From Maricaulis sp048268525 (GTDB lineage Bacteria > Pseudomonadota > Alphaproteobacteria > Caulobacterales > Maricaulaceae): a stretch of 64,000 nucleotides of DNA. Every line of letters starts with the position of its first letter. Position 1 is the stretch's first letter. The stretch is taken from contig NZ_JBLWVH010000004.1 in the NCBI RefSeq assembly GCF_048268525.1, forward strand, positions 1 to 64,000. The letters run 5' to 3'. The position numbers and the translations under genes are program-made. The notes under the pieces are model-generated. The model saw only the letters and a list, made by a program, of their open reading frames with translations, made no database searches and was not told the origin of the DNA. Shown here one piece after another: positions 50,623 through 58,435 of the stretch.

Positions 50623-51591
50623 CTATTTCAGTCCGACACGCAGCAGGTCATGAAGGTGCAGTATGCCAACGGGGCGATTGTCCGGATCGACAATGAACAG
50701 TTGAATGATCTTAGGTGTGCCCGCCGTCATCAGTCGCAGAGCATCCGCCGCCAGCATGCCCGCACTGCCCGTTCGAGGCCCGGCTGTCATCACATCACCG
50801 GCCCGTTTGTCGACGAGCCCCGCACCCATGTGTCGGCGCAAATCGCCGTCCGTGATGATGCCTGCCAGCCGGCCGTCCGGGTCGACGATGCCCGCGCAGC
50901 CAAAGCTTTTGGTCGTCATCTCGATAAGTACGTCACTCATCGGCGCATCCGAGGCGATCAATGGCACAGCATCACCCGCGTGCATGATGTCACCGACGCT
51001 CGCCAGGGCCGCCCCGAGCGCCCCTCCCGGATGGAATGTCTTGAAATCCGTGGCGGTGAAACCGCGCGATTCGAGCAAGGCAACCGCCAGCGCATCACCC
51101 AGCGCCATCATCAGGGTCGTCGACGTCGTCGGCGCCCGCGTTTCCCCGCAGGCTTCCGGCGATTGGGGAATGGCGAGCAGGAAATCCCCGGCCCGGCCGA
51201 GGGTGCTGTCCGGCTTTGCGGTCATTGCGATCAACGGAACACCAAAGCGGCGGCAATAGGCAATCAGATCGCCCAACTCCTTGGTTTCACCGGATTTTGA
51301 AAGCGCCAACACCGCGTCATTGGTGCCGATCATGCCCAGGTCACCATGGCTGGCTTCGGTGGGGTGGACATAATAGGCCGGCGTCCCTGTAGAGGCGAGC
51401 GTCGCGGCGATTTTCCGTGCGACATGCCCGGACTTGCCGATACCGGCACAGATGAGCCTTCCCTGGAGCCCCTCAAGGCGCGAGACGGTCTCTGCAAAAG
51501 CTGACGAGATCGACTGCTCCAGGGCCTCCATGCCTTCGCGCTCGATGGCAATGACGCGCCGGGCAGATCGCACGGAATCAATGTCAGACAT
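50623..51591 (-). CDS. kdsD: Arabinose-5-phosphate isomerase (KpsF/GutQ family)
   Basis: KdsD makes arabinose-5-phosphate from ribulose-5-phosphate, the first step to Kdo for lipopolysaccharide or capsule. The 322-residue protein has an N-terminal SIS domain, with LICAGIGKSGHVARKIAATLASTG (about 46-69), HPTEASHGDLGMI (about 76-88) and LSKSGETKELGDLI (about 95-108). Two CBS domains follow (about 205-320), for example VPLIASDAPMSDVLIEMTTK. The active-site His in the HPTEASHGD stretch is typical. It is on the same strand as the T1SS genes but 140 bases upstream of them, so co-transcription is not assured. It is divergent from gpmA across a 363-base region with strong hairpins. Confidence 0.93.
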   Translation of the reverse strand: MSDIDSVRSARRVIAIEREGMEALEQSISSAFAETVSRLEGLQGRLICAGIGKSGHVARKIAATLASTGTPAYYVHPTEASHGDLGMIGTNDAVLALSKSGETKELGDLIAYCRRFGVPLIAMTAKPDSTLGRAGDFLLAIPQSPEACGETRAPTTSTTLMMALGDALAVALLESRGFTATDFKTFHPGGALGAALASVGDIMHAGDAVPLIASDAPMSDVLIEMTTKSFGCAGIVDPDGRLAGIITDGDLRRHMGAGLVDKRAGDVMTAGPRTGSAGMLAADALRLMTAGTPKIIQLFIVDPDNRPVGILHLHDLLRVGLK

Positions 51592-51954
51592 GCCGTTTCC
51601 TCACAGCCAGTCAGGACGGAATGCCCTTTTCAGGAAGACCCAATAGCAGAACCGCGCACGTCCGGGGAAGAGACGTGCGCGGTTTGGGCGACAGGTTGCG
51701 GTCCGGCCTTAGGGGGACGGATAAAGGCCGCGCATCCCGACGCCGCTTATCGGAGCGGATAAGTCATGCCTTGGGTATCGGTTCAATGGGTTGAACCAGG
51801 CCCGCCCCGGGAAACCTGTGGTTCCTTTATACCACAACTTGATATTGAAGGCTAAGCGAATTCTGGTCAGCTTCGCGCACCGCCGCGCTGTCTTGCCCTG
51901 CTGCGATGGGCGGGCTATCGCTGCCCGAGACAGGGCAAATCGGGAGACGACCTC
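51592..51954. other. 363-base intergenic region with several stable hairpins, between divergent kdsD and gpmA
   Basis: No plausible protein gene is present. A perfect 13-bp stem AACCGCGCACGTC (51650-51662) / GACGTGCGCGGTT (51672-51684) with a 9-base loop stands out. Further on are CTTATC/GATAAG near 51750 and GGTTCAA/TTGAACC near 51780-51800. None is followed by a clear T tract. Both promoters must be here. The hairpins could be leader structures, a small RNA gene or terminators of short transcripts. Confidence 0.5.
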
Positions 51955-52686
51955 ATGCCGCAACTCGCACTCATCCGGCACGGACAGAGCGAATGGAATC
52001 TCCAGAACCGGTTTACCGGCTGGGTTGATGTCGATCTGACTGATGAGGGCATTGCCCAGGCCAAGCGCTCGGGCGAATTGCTGGCCCGGGCCGGATTCGA
52101 GCCGACCCACGCATTCGTGTCCGTGCTCAAGCGCGCGATCAAGACACTCAACCTCACACTCGACGGGCTGGACCGTTTGTGGATTCCAGTCGATAAATCC
52201 TGGCGCCTCAACGAGCGTCACTACGGCGCCCTTGCCGGTCTCGACAAGAATGAAACCCGGGCCAAGCATGGTGACGAGCAGGTAAAGATCTGGCGGCGTT
52301 CGTTTGATACACCGCCGCCGCCGATCGCCACCGATCACGCTTACCACCCGATCAATGATCGCCGCTACGCCGACGTACCACGGGAGTTTCTGCCCGCCTC
52401 GGAGTCCCTGAAATCAACGCTGGATCGTGTCGAGCCCTACTGGTCGGAATCCATCCTGCCGCGACTGCAGGCCGGTGAAACACTGATCGTGGCAGCTCAC
52501 GGCAACAGCCTGCGCGCCCTGGTCAAACTCCTGTTCAGGGTTTCTGACGCCGACATCATGGAAATCGAAGTGCCGACCGGAAATCCTTTGCTGATCGATC
52601 TCGATGACGACGGCACCACATTGCGCAATGCGCGGTATCTCGATGCCGAACGGGCCAAGCCGCTGCCGCCCCTTCCCGACGCATGA
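51955..52686 (+). CDS. gpmA: 2,3-bisphosphoglycerate-dependent phosphoglycerate mutase
   Basis: A glycolytic enzyme interconverting 2- and 3-phosphoglycerate. The 243-residue protein has the catalytic motif LALIRHGQSEWNLQNRFTGW (about 4-23, His near residue 9), LKRAIKTLNLTLDGLDRLWI, SWRLNERHYGALAGLDKNET (about 82-101) and the second active-site region LIVAAHGNSLRALVKLL (about 178-194). Length equals the usual 230-250 residues. The 4-base overlap (ATGA) with the ribD-like gene downstream suggests co-transcription. No other glycolytic gene is adjacent. Confidence 0.96.
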   Translation: MPQLALIRHGQSEWNLQNRFTGWVDVDLTDEGIAQAKRSGELLARAGFEPTHAFVSVLKRAIKTLNLTLDGLDRLWIPVDKSWRLNERHYGALAGLDKNETRAKHGDEQVKIWRRSFDTPPPPIATDHAYHPINDRRYADVPREFLPASESLKSTLDRVEPYWSESILPRLQAGETLIVAAHGNSLRALVKLLFRVSDADIMEIEVPTGNPLLIDLDDDGTTLRNARYLDAERAKPLPPLPDA

Positions 52687-53306
52687 CCGCGATCGACGAC
52701 GCACGCTACATGGACCTCGCGCTGGCACTGGCGCAGGCCCAGCAGGGCCGCACAGCACCCAATCCGGCGGTCGGATGCGTACTCGTCAAACAGGGCCGGA
52801 TCATTGCCACCGGCGCGACACAGGACGGCGGAAGACCGCACGCCGAAAGGGTTGCGCTGGATGCGGCCGGTGACCGGGCTGCCGGCGCGACCGCTTATGT
52901 GACACTTGAACCCTGCGCCCATCATGGCCAGACACCACCCTGCGCCGAAGGCCTTGTGCAGGCCGGAGTGACCCGCGTGGTGATCGCCTGCCAGGACGAG
53001 TACCACGAGGTCGCCGGCCGCGGTGTGGCCATCCTGTCCGAGGCGGGGCTCGTGATTGAAACCGGCTTGCGAAAGACCACTGCGGCCGCCCTCTATTCCG
53101 GTTTTTTCCAACGCCTTTCCAGCGGCTTGCCACAAATATCAATCGATCAGCGCGCCGGACTTTATGATGCAGAACTGACAGCCACGACGCCCGAAGCGGC
53201 CGAGGCACAGATCCACGCATTCTCGACCGCCGGCGTGAACAGGGTCCGGATCGCGCCGGATCACCCCCTTGCGAACCACGACTGGGCCGGATTCGGGAGC
53301 ACCTGA
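52683..53306 (+). CDS. RibD-like pyrimidine deaminase lacking a normal reductase domain
   Basis: The first 145 residues match the deaminase domain of RibD, which deaminates the pyrimidine intermediate in riboflavin synthesis. It has MDLALALAQAQQGRTAPNPAVG (about 10-31), the zinc-site HAE (His53, Glu55) and EPCAHHGQTPPC with Cys78 and Cys87. The rest of RibD (a DHFR-like reductase of about 200 residues) is replaced by about 60 residues, RLSSGLPQISIDQRAGLYDAE onward, that keep only a faint trace of the first reductase strand and end GWAGFGST-like. It is therefore truncated or degenerate rather than fused. The usual full-length protein is about 360 residues, against 207 here. It starts inside the gpmA stop (ATGA). 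Confidence 0.75.
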   Translation: MTAIDDARYMDLALALAQAQQGRTAPNPAVGCVLVKQGRIIATGATQDGGRPHAERVALDAAGDRAAGATAYVTLEPCAHHGQTPPCAEGLVQAGVTRVVIACQDEYHEVAGRGVAILSEAGLVIETGLRKTTAAALYSGFFQRLSSGLPQISIDQRAGLYDAELTATTPEAAEAQIHAFSTAGVNRVRIAPDHPLANHDWAGFGST

Positions 53307-53377
53307 TCGGAATACTGGCTGTTAACGGTCGGTCGCTATGATGCCGGGCTGAAACAGATGCCGACAGGACCGCGCCG

Positions 53378-54679
53378 ATGACCGGTCGCAAGATCGAGTT
53401 CAAAAGACTGACCCAGGACGAAGTCGACGCGATATGCGCCCGGCACGAACGCCTGTGGTCCGGCCGCTCCGGCGGCGCCCGGGCGAATTTCGCCTATACG
53501 ATCCTCGAGGACATGGTGCTCGCCAACCGGGACCTGTCAGACGCCGACTTCAGCGGCGCTGTCCTTCGCGGTGCGGTGCTGTCAGGCGCGACCCTGAACA
53601 GCGCGGTTTTCTTTGCAGCCGACTTGCGCCGGGCCAATCTGGAAGGCGCATCAATGCGACGTGCCGACCTGAGGGGCGCCATCATGCGAGGCGCCAACCT
53701 GACCGGCGCCGACCTCACCGAAGCCGATTTGCGTGAAGGTGCCATCGCCCAGGTGGACAAGGAGAAGGGCCTGTCGGTCCTGAAGCACCGGACCCAGGAG
53801 AACGACGCCGGAACCGCCAACTTCACCGGCGCCAACCTGTCCGGCTCGAAAATGGCAGGCATTGCAGCACAGCAGGCCGACTTTACCGACGCCATGCTGT
53901 TGGGAACGCGGTTGATCCGCGCCAATCTGCGCGGCTCCTCCTTCCAGGGTGCCAATCTTGAGGGTGCCGACCTGTCGGGCGCGGACCTGTCCGATACCGA
54001 CTTCTCGCACGCCGTTCTGATCGGCACCAAAACGACAATGGCCAAGACACAGGGCATGAACACGGACGGCGCCTTGACCAATGAGCCGGTCGGCATCGAC
54101 CCCGAAGGCCTGGACCAATCGGTCGCCGACCAGATCGCCGAACATGTCCGCTGGTGCGACACCAATGGCAAGGAAGGCAAGCCCTCCCTGTTCGACGGCA
54201 CCGACCTGCGGGGTCTGACCTCGCTGGCCGGCAAGACATTGACGGCCTTCCACGCGCGCGGCTCAACCCTGTACGGGCTGGACCTTGAAGGGGCACAATT
54301 ACAGGGTGCCCGGCTTGAAAAAGCGGACCTGCGGATGGTCAGCCTGCGCGGCGCCGATCTGCGCGGCGCCGACCTGACCGGCGCCAATCTGTCCAACGCC
54401 GATCTGCGCGACTGCCAGCTTGGCCCGCTCCTGCTTGACGGGAATCGCGTCCTGCCTGCCTCGCTCGCCGGAGTGCGCGCCCGCTACACCGACCTGCGCG
54501 GTGCCGATATGAGGCAGACCAAGGCCACCGGCGCAGACTTCTCCTACGCGACCCTCAACGGCGCCAATGTAAAAAGGGCGGTGTTCAACGGGTCCTGCTT
54601 TACCGGCGCCCGCGTCGACGAGGACTTTACCGAACTGGTCGATTCCCTGGATGGTGCCGTCGACCTCGACGCCGCCTGA
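53378..54679 (+). CDS. Pentapeptide-repeat protein
   Basis: A 433-residue protein made mostly of A(D/N)LXX-type pentapeptides, which fold as a right-handed beta-helix. Good runs are ANFAYTILEDMVLANRDLSD through ANLTGADLTEADLREG (about 36-122), ANFTGANLSGSKM through FSHAVLIGTK (about 146-222), and LFDGTDLRGLTS through NGSCFTGARV (about 267-410). Two non-repeat inserts lie between them: about 123-145 (IAQVDKEKGLSVLKHRTQEN) and 223-266, which contains IAEHVRWCDTNGKEGKPS. No signal peptide or membrane segment is present. The family has no single function (some mimic DNA for gyrase) and none is claimed. A bidirectional terminator follows. Confidence 0.85.
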   Translation: MTGRKIEFKRLTQDEVDAICARHERLWSGRSGGARANFAYTILEDMVLANRDLSDADFSGAVLRGAVLSGATLNSAVFFAADLRRANLEGASMRRADLRGAIMRGANLTGADLTEADLREGAIAQVDKEKGLSVLKHRTQENDAGTANFTGANLSGSKMAGIAAQQADFTDAMLLGTRLIRANLRGSSFQGANLEGADLSGADLSDTDFSHAVLIGTKTTMAKTQGMNTDGALTNEPVGIDPEGLDQSVADQIAEHVRWCDTNGKEGKPSLFDGTDLRGLTSLAGKTLTAFHARGSTLYGLDLEGAQLQGARLEKADLRMVSLRGADLRGADLTGANLSNADLRDCQLGPLLLDGNRVLPASLAGVRARYTDLRGADMRQTKATGADFSYATLNGANVKRAVFNGSCFTGARVDEDFTELVDSLDGAVDLDAA

Positions 54680-54691
54680 CCGAACGAAAAA

Positions 54692-54715
54692 GGCGGCGAG
54701 CTTTCGCTCACCGCC
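54692..54715 (-). terminator. Terminator between convergent pentapeptide gene and hsp20
   Basis: GGCGG-C-GAGC (54692-54701), a TTTC loop and GCTC-A-CCGCC (54706-54715) form a hairpin with one mismatch. On the minus strand it is followed by TTTTTCGTT, so it is best read as the hsp20 terminator, perhaps also used by the gene on the plus strand. Confidence 0.8.
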
Positions 54716-54759
54716 TTCCGGGTCAATCGGAGGGAAATTCGACACCCGTCAGTGACGGG

Positions 54760-55236
54760 TCAGGCGGCCTTGGTCTTGCCGCCCTCGATCAGCCGGGCAC
54801 GCTTGGTGCCGGCGCCGGATTTGATCTCGATCCGTTTCGGTTTGGCCGCTTCAGGCACTTCACGCACCAGGCGAACCTGCAGCAAACCGTTCTTCAAGCC
54901 GGCATCCGCCACCTCGACATGATCCGCCAGGTGGAAGCGACGCTCGAACGACCGCTCAGCGATCCCGCGATGCAGGAAGCGGCGATCATCGGTTTCCGTC
55001 TTCTCGCCGATACGGCCTGAAACGGTCAGAATGCTTTCCTGCACTTCAACAACGAGGTCTTCTTCGCCGAAACCGGCAACCGCCAGTTCGATCAGATACT
55101 CGTCATCGGCAACATGCTGGATATTGTAGGGGGGGTAGCCTTGGGACTCGATCTTGGTGGCCGAGTCCATCATGTCCGCGAGCCGGTCAAATCCGACAAT
55201 CGAGCGATACAGTGGCGTGAAATCTACAGTTCTCAT
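54760..55236 (-). CDS. Small heat-shock protein Hsp20 (IbpA-like)
   Basis: A 158-residue chaperone that binds unfolding proteins. The alpha-crystallin domain (about 35-125) has YPPYNIQHVADDEYLIELAVAGF, DLVVEVQESILTVSGRIGEK and FLHRGIAERSFERRFHLADHVEV, with the GLLxVRL motif as GLLQVRLVREVP. The N-terminus MRTVDFTPLYRSIVGFDRL is typical of alphaproteobacterial sHsps. ATG 55236 is preferred over a longer frame to 55320 because AAGGAGG lies before it and a ROSE-like RNA thermometer covers the region that the extension would translate. The C-terminal tail is Lys/Arg-rich. Expression is probably controlled by temperature at the translation step. Confidence 0.93.
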   Translation of the reverse strand: MRTVDFTPLYRSIVGFDRLADMMDSATKIESQGYPPYNIQHVADDEYLIELAVAGFGEEDLVVEVQESILTVSGRIGEKTETDDRRFLHRGIAERSFERRFHLADHVEVADAGLKNGLLQVRLVREVPEAAKPKRIEIKSGAGTKRARLIEGGKTKAA

Positions 55237-55345
55237 TTCAGTCCATCCTCCTTCAGAGCGATAAACAGGCCCGGGCCATCCGGGCGGTTGCGACAAGCCA
55301 GATCCGACGGATCCTGGCACTGGTTGCGAGCCCCGTTCGGCGACC
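55237..55345 (-). promoter_or_regulatory. ROSE-like RNA thermometer in the hsp20 leader
   Basis: In the leader RNA the last hairpin (55245-55262) pairs AUC-G-CUC with GAG-GAU around a UGAAG loop. The G is bulged. UCGCU matches the conserved U-Y-G-C-U motif of ROSE and its partner AGGA is within the ribosome site, which is thus masked at low temperature. Two more hairpins lie upstream: GCCCGG/CCGGGC (55269-55285, 5-base loop) and CCAG-ATCC/GGAT-CTGG (55298-55317). This order (upstream hairpins then the SD hairpin) is how ROSE elements of alphaproteobacterial small heat-shock genes look. The upstream end is approximate and there is no direct test. Confidence 0.72.
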
Positions 55346-55457
55346 CGCCCAACCTATTTGGGTAGCCATTTTGCCGGCTGCAACCCCCCGCAATCAGGAT
55401 TTGCGCACAACCCCGGCCTTGGGTACCAATTGCGCATCTCATCCAGGAGTTTCCACC

Positions 55458-56390
55458 ATGCGTCACGTTTCCCTTCTTGCACTTCTCGCCGGCACCGCGG
55501 TTCTGGCGGCCTGCAGCAGCGAACCCGCCGAAACAACAGAGGCTCCCGACACACAAGCGGCGGCCCAATCCGCCCCGGACACGACCGAGGCCAACATTGC
55601 GGAGACGCCGGCCGCTCCCGACCTGACCGTCCTCGCCGAAGTCATCGACGCTGATTGGCGGGACTCCGGTCGCGACCGCGACCAATGGCGCCATCCGCAG
55701 GAAACACTGGAGTTCTTTGAAGTCGATCCAAGCGGTACGATTGTTGAAATCTGGCCGGGCGGCGGATGGTACACCGACGTCATCGCGCCCTGGGTCAACG
55801 CCAATGGCGGCCAGTATGTCGCCGCTCATTTCGACCCTGAATCAGAAAGCCAGTACCGGCAACGCTCACGGGCCTCCTTTGAAGACCATGTTGCCGACAC
55901 AGCGGTGTACGGCGATGTCATGACCGTCAGCTTCAACAGCGATACGGCGCTCGACCTGGATGCAGGATCGGTCGACACTGTCCTGACCTTCCGCAATATC
56001 CACAACTGGATGGCCCGCGGCTTTGCCGAACGCGCCTTCGCCGACTTCCACACAGTGCTGCGGCCCGGCGGCGTGCTGGGTGTGGTCGAGCACCGTCTGC
56101 CCTCAACTCGCGAGCAGGACCCGGGCGCGCCGAGCGGATATGTACAGCAGGCCTATGTCATTGCCCTGGCCGAAGAAGCCGGGTTCGAGTTCGTCGGCGC
56201 CTCCGAAATCAATGCCAATCCGGCCGATACAGCGGACCACCCGCTTGGTGTCTGGACCCTGCCTCCGGTGCGGCGCAACCCGTCGGCGGATAGTGAACTG
56301 GCCGCTGACTTCGACAGCGCAGTCTATGAGGCCATCGGCGAGAGCGATCGCATGACGCTGATGTTCCGCAAGCCCGCCGCAAGCGAATGA
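55458..56390 (+). CDS. Lipoprotein with a class I methyltransferase-like domain
   Basis: A 310-residue protein. MRHVSLLALLAGTAVLAAC is a lipoprotein signal with lipobox LAAC. A Thr/Ala/Glu-rich linker runs to about residue 55. The rest is a Rossmann-type fold matching predicted methyltransferases (COG4798-like): VDPSGTIVEIWPGGGWYTDV (about 91-110; a G-rich loop at EIWPGGG), VAAHFDPES, LDLDAGSVDTVLTFRNIHNWM (about 172-192) and FHTVLRPGGVLGVVEHRLPS. S-adenosylmethionine would not normally be available outside the cytoplasm, so the catalytic role there is unclear. ATG 55458 follows CAGGAG. It overlaps the next gene by 4 bases (ATGA). Confidence 0.8.
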   Translation: MRHVSLLALLAGTAVLAACSSEPAETTEAPDTQAAAQSAPDTTEANIAETPAAPDLTVLAEVIDADWRDSGRDRDQWRHPQETLEFFEVDPSGTIVEIWPGGGWYTDVIAPWVNANGGQYVAAHFDPESESQYRQRSRASFEDHVADTAVYGDVMTVSFNSDTALDLDAGSVDTVLTFRNIHNWMARGFAERAFADFHTVLRPGGVLGVVEHRLPSTREQDPGAPSGYVQQAYVIALAEEAGFEFVGASEINANPADTADHPLGVWTLPPVRRNPSADSELAADFDSAVYEAIGESDRMTLMFRKPAASE

Positions 56391-57055
56391 TGCGAGCAAT
56401 CCTGCTCGTTGTCGGACTGGTGGCCGGCCTTGTTGCCGCGGATGCCGATGCGCAATCCGTGGAGCGAGAGGCCGGCCCCCTGCCCCGCTTTTTCCCGCAC
56501 CGCACGACCTATCTCGAGCTTGATCCCGATCAGCGGTCTCATTTCCGGCTTGCCTATCTGGTCTCGTCACAATCCGGCACCCCGCCGGAGGAGATCCGGA
56601 TGTGGTTTAACCAGAATGGCGAAGTGATCTCCTTCGACATCGACTCGAGCGGTCGTATCACCCGCCTGCCGGGCCCGGACGAGTTGGCAGCAGAGCCCAC
56701 CGTTTGGATCAATCAGGAGCGGGGCGGGATGTCGCTGAACCTGCAGTTCGAAGCGACGCTTCCCGGCGGTCCGGACTACACAATCGGCGATCTGCAGCTT
56801 GCCTTGGGACAGGCCAATCATGCGATCAGGCAGGCTGCGGGAGTGGCTGCGCTCTTCGCGCCGAATTTCAAGACACTGGTGTTCGAATTCGACGGCCTCG
56901 CCCCGTCCGCCATTGCCATTCACGATGACGGGACCACCACCGCCCTGACCGCCCAGGAGAACCGGGTCATGCTGCGCCCGCGCGACAGGGCCATGCGCAA
57001 TCTGGTCCGTATCGAACTGGGGCGCATGCCGACGCGTGTCCTGCTGGACAGTTGA
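56387..57055 (+). CDS. Secreted protein of unknown function, coupled to the lipoprotein methyltransferase
   Basis: A 222-residue protein with an N-terminal signal peptide (ILLVVGLVAGLVAADADAQ). The mature part is mixed alpha/beta with strands such as FRLAYLVSSQ, IRMWFNQNGEVISFDID, MSLNLQFEATLPGG and a predicted helix DLQLALGQANHAIRQAAGVAALF. It closes with NLVRIELGRMPTRVLLDS. No family is recognised. Its start overlaps the methyltransferase stop by 4 bases, so the two are probably translated together and the product may act in the same periplasmic process. It converges on hisN with 4 bases between stops. Confidence 0.65.
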   Translation: MMRAILLVVGLVAGLVAADADAQSVEREAGPLPRFFPHRTTYLELDPDQRSHFRLAYLVSSQSGTPPEEIRMWFNQNGEVISFDIDSSGRITRLPGPDELAAEPTVWINQERGGMSLNLQFEATLPGGPDYTIGDLQLALGQANHAIRQAAGVAALFAPNFKTLVFEFDGLAPSAIAIHDDGTTTALTAQENRVMLRPRDRAMRNLVRIELGRMPTRVLLDS

Positions 57056-57059
57056 ATAT

Positions 57060-57857
57060 CTAGACTGCCGCGGCGGCGAGGTGCTCCAGAGCCTGTTCAA
57101 GCAGGGCTGGTGTCGCCGCCGCAACGACCTGGCCACCTTGTGAAGGGTCGCCGCCCGCCCAGTTTGTGATGACGCCGCCGGCACCGGTGACCACCGGAAC
57201 CAGGGCCTGGACGTCGTAGATTTGGAGCCCGCTTTCAACGACGAGGTCGATGCCGCCGGCCGCCAGCATGGCGTAGGCATAGGCATCAAAGCCGAAACGG
57301 CAGAGCCGTGAGGCGGAACGGACGGCCTCGAAAGCACGCAGCTCGGCACCTTCGAACAGGTAGGGGTCGGTACTGGCCATGATGGCCCGGTCAAGCCGGT
57401 CGCACTTTGAAGCGCCCAGCGCCCGTACCTCGCCCGCGCGGTCGAAGCGGGCACCGCCCGGCCAACCGGAGAACCGCTCACCGATATGGGGTTGGTCAAT
57501 CAGCCCCAGGCGGGGGCGCCCGGCCACTTCAAGAGCGATCAGGACGGTCCAGGTCGGCAGTCCGGCGATGAAGGCGCGCGTTCCGTCGATCGGGTCCAGG
57601 ATCCAGCGGCGATCACCCTGGCCAACCGAGCTCCCGAACTCCTCGCCGAGGATTCCGTCCGCCGGGGCCAAGTCCGCCAGGACAGCCCGCATGGCTTGCT
57701 CGGACGCCCGGTCCGCTGCCGTCACGGGATCGAAACCCGCGGCCAGCTTGTTATCGATGTCCAAGGCTGTACGGAAATATGGCGCTATGGCTGCCCGCGC
57801 GGCGTCGGCCATGGCGTGAGCCGTTTTCAGATCGGTCTGGTCATCGTGTTCTGACAT
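57060..57857 (-). CDS. hisN: Histidinol-phosphatase, inositol monophosphatase family
   Basis: A 265-residue IMPase-fold phosphatase that in alphaproteobacteria usually performs the histidinol-phosphate step. It has FDPVTAADRASEQAMRAVL (about 42-60), ILGEEFGS (about 69-76), WILDPIDGTRAFIAGLPTWTVLIALE (about 85-110) and the final metal residue in LQIYDVQALVPVVTGAGG (about 216-233). CysQ at 5824-6627 belongs to the same superfamily but differs in the EWDTGAGH motif. HisN is distinguished by the IYDVQALVPVV ending. No other his gene is near, so the assignment is by family only and other small phosphates are possible. Confidence 0.85.
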   Translation of the reverse strand: MSEHDDQTDLKTAHAMADAARAAIAPYFRTALDIDNKLAAGFDPVTAADRASEQAMRAVLADLAPADGILGEEFGSSVGQGDRRWILDPIDGTRAFIAGLPTWTVLIALEVAGRPRLGLIDQPHIGERFSGWPGGARFDRAGEVRALGASKCDRLDRAIMASTDPYLFEGAELRAFEAVRSASRLCRFGFDAYAYAMLAAGGIDLVVESGLQIYDVQALVPVVTGAGGVITNWAGGDPSQGGQVVAAATPALLEQALEHLAAAAV

Positions 57858-57921
57858 GCCAAGGCGCCTAGCACGGGCGGCGAGCCGGTGCCAGACGCCT
57901 GCGCGTCAATCACGCGCCTGT

Positions 57922-58308
57922 TCAGGCTGCGTCGTTGGCCGCTTCTTCCGGCTCCAGCGACTTGGCCAGTTCAAGGAGGCGTTTCCGGGGCCGCTCTCCG
58001 AGCCGGTAGTAGGCCCGGATAAGGTCGACGGTTTCTTTCTGGGAAAGGACATCCGCCGCCAGCGTATCGTCGCCATTGACCTCGTCGCGCTTGGACAGGC
58101 CCTCGTAAAAGTACTGGACCGGCACGTCGAGCGACTCGGCCAGCTCGAACAGGCGGCTGGCGCTGACGCGGTTGGCGCCGCACTCATATTTCTGGATCTG
58201 TTGAAAACGGATACCGACCGATTCGGCCAGTTGCTGCTGGGTAAGGCCCAGAAGGCGCCGCCGCCGGCGCAACCGTTTTCCTACATGAAGGTCGATATCA
58301 CTTGTCAT
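57922..58308 (-). CDS. XRE-family transcriptional regulator
   Basis: A 128-residue DNA-binding protein with an N-terminal helix-turn-helix: VGKRLRRRRRLLGLTQQQLAE (about 9-29), then SVGIRFQQIQKYECGANRVSASRLFEL (about 30-56). Residues beyond 60 contain DVPVQYFYEGL and a C-terminal dimer-type region with YYRLGERPRKRLLELAKSL. This compact form is very common in alphaproteobacteria and often near cell-cycle or metabolic genes. Targets are unknown. It is 64 bases from hisN on the same strand and 127 bases from the N-formylglutamate amidohydrolase gene. Confidence 0.88.
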   Translation of the reverse strand: MTSDIDLHVGKRLRRRRRLLGLTQQQLAESVGIRFQQIQKYECGANRVSASRLFELAESLDVPVQYFYEGLSKRDEVNGDDTLAADVLSQKETVDLIRAYYRLGERPRKRLLELAKSLEPEEAANDAA

Positions 58309-58435
58309 AACTACTCGCCGCCTGATCTTCGCGTCTCAAAGTGCGCCGGTATGAAACGCACACCTCACAGGAGAGCAAAGCGCGTGCCGGGCGAAGGCAG
58401 TGACCAGTCTTCGCCTGAAATGGGCATCAATGAGG

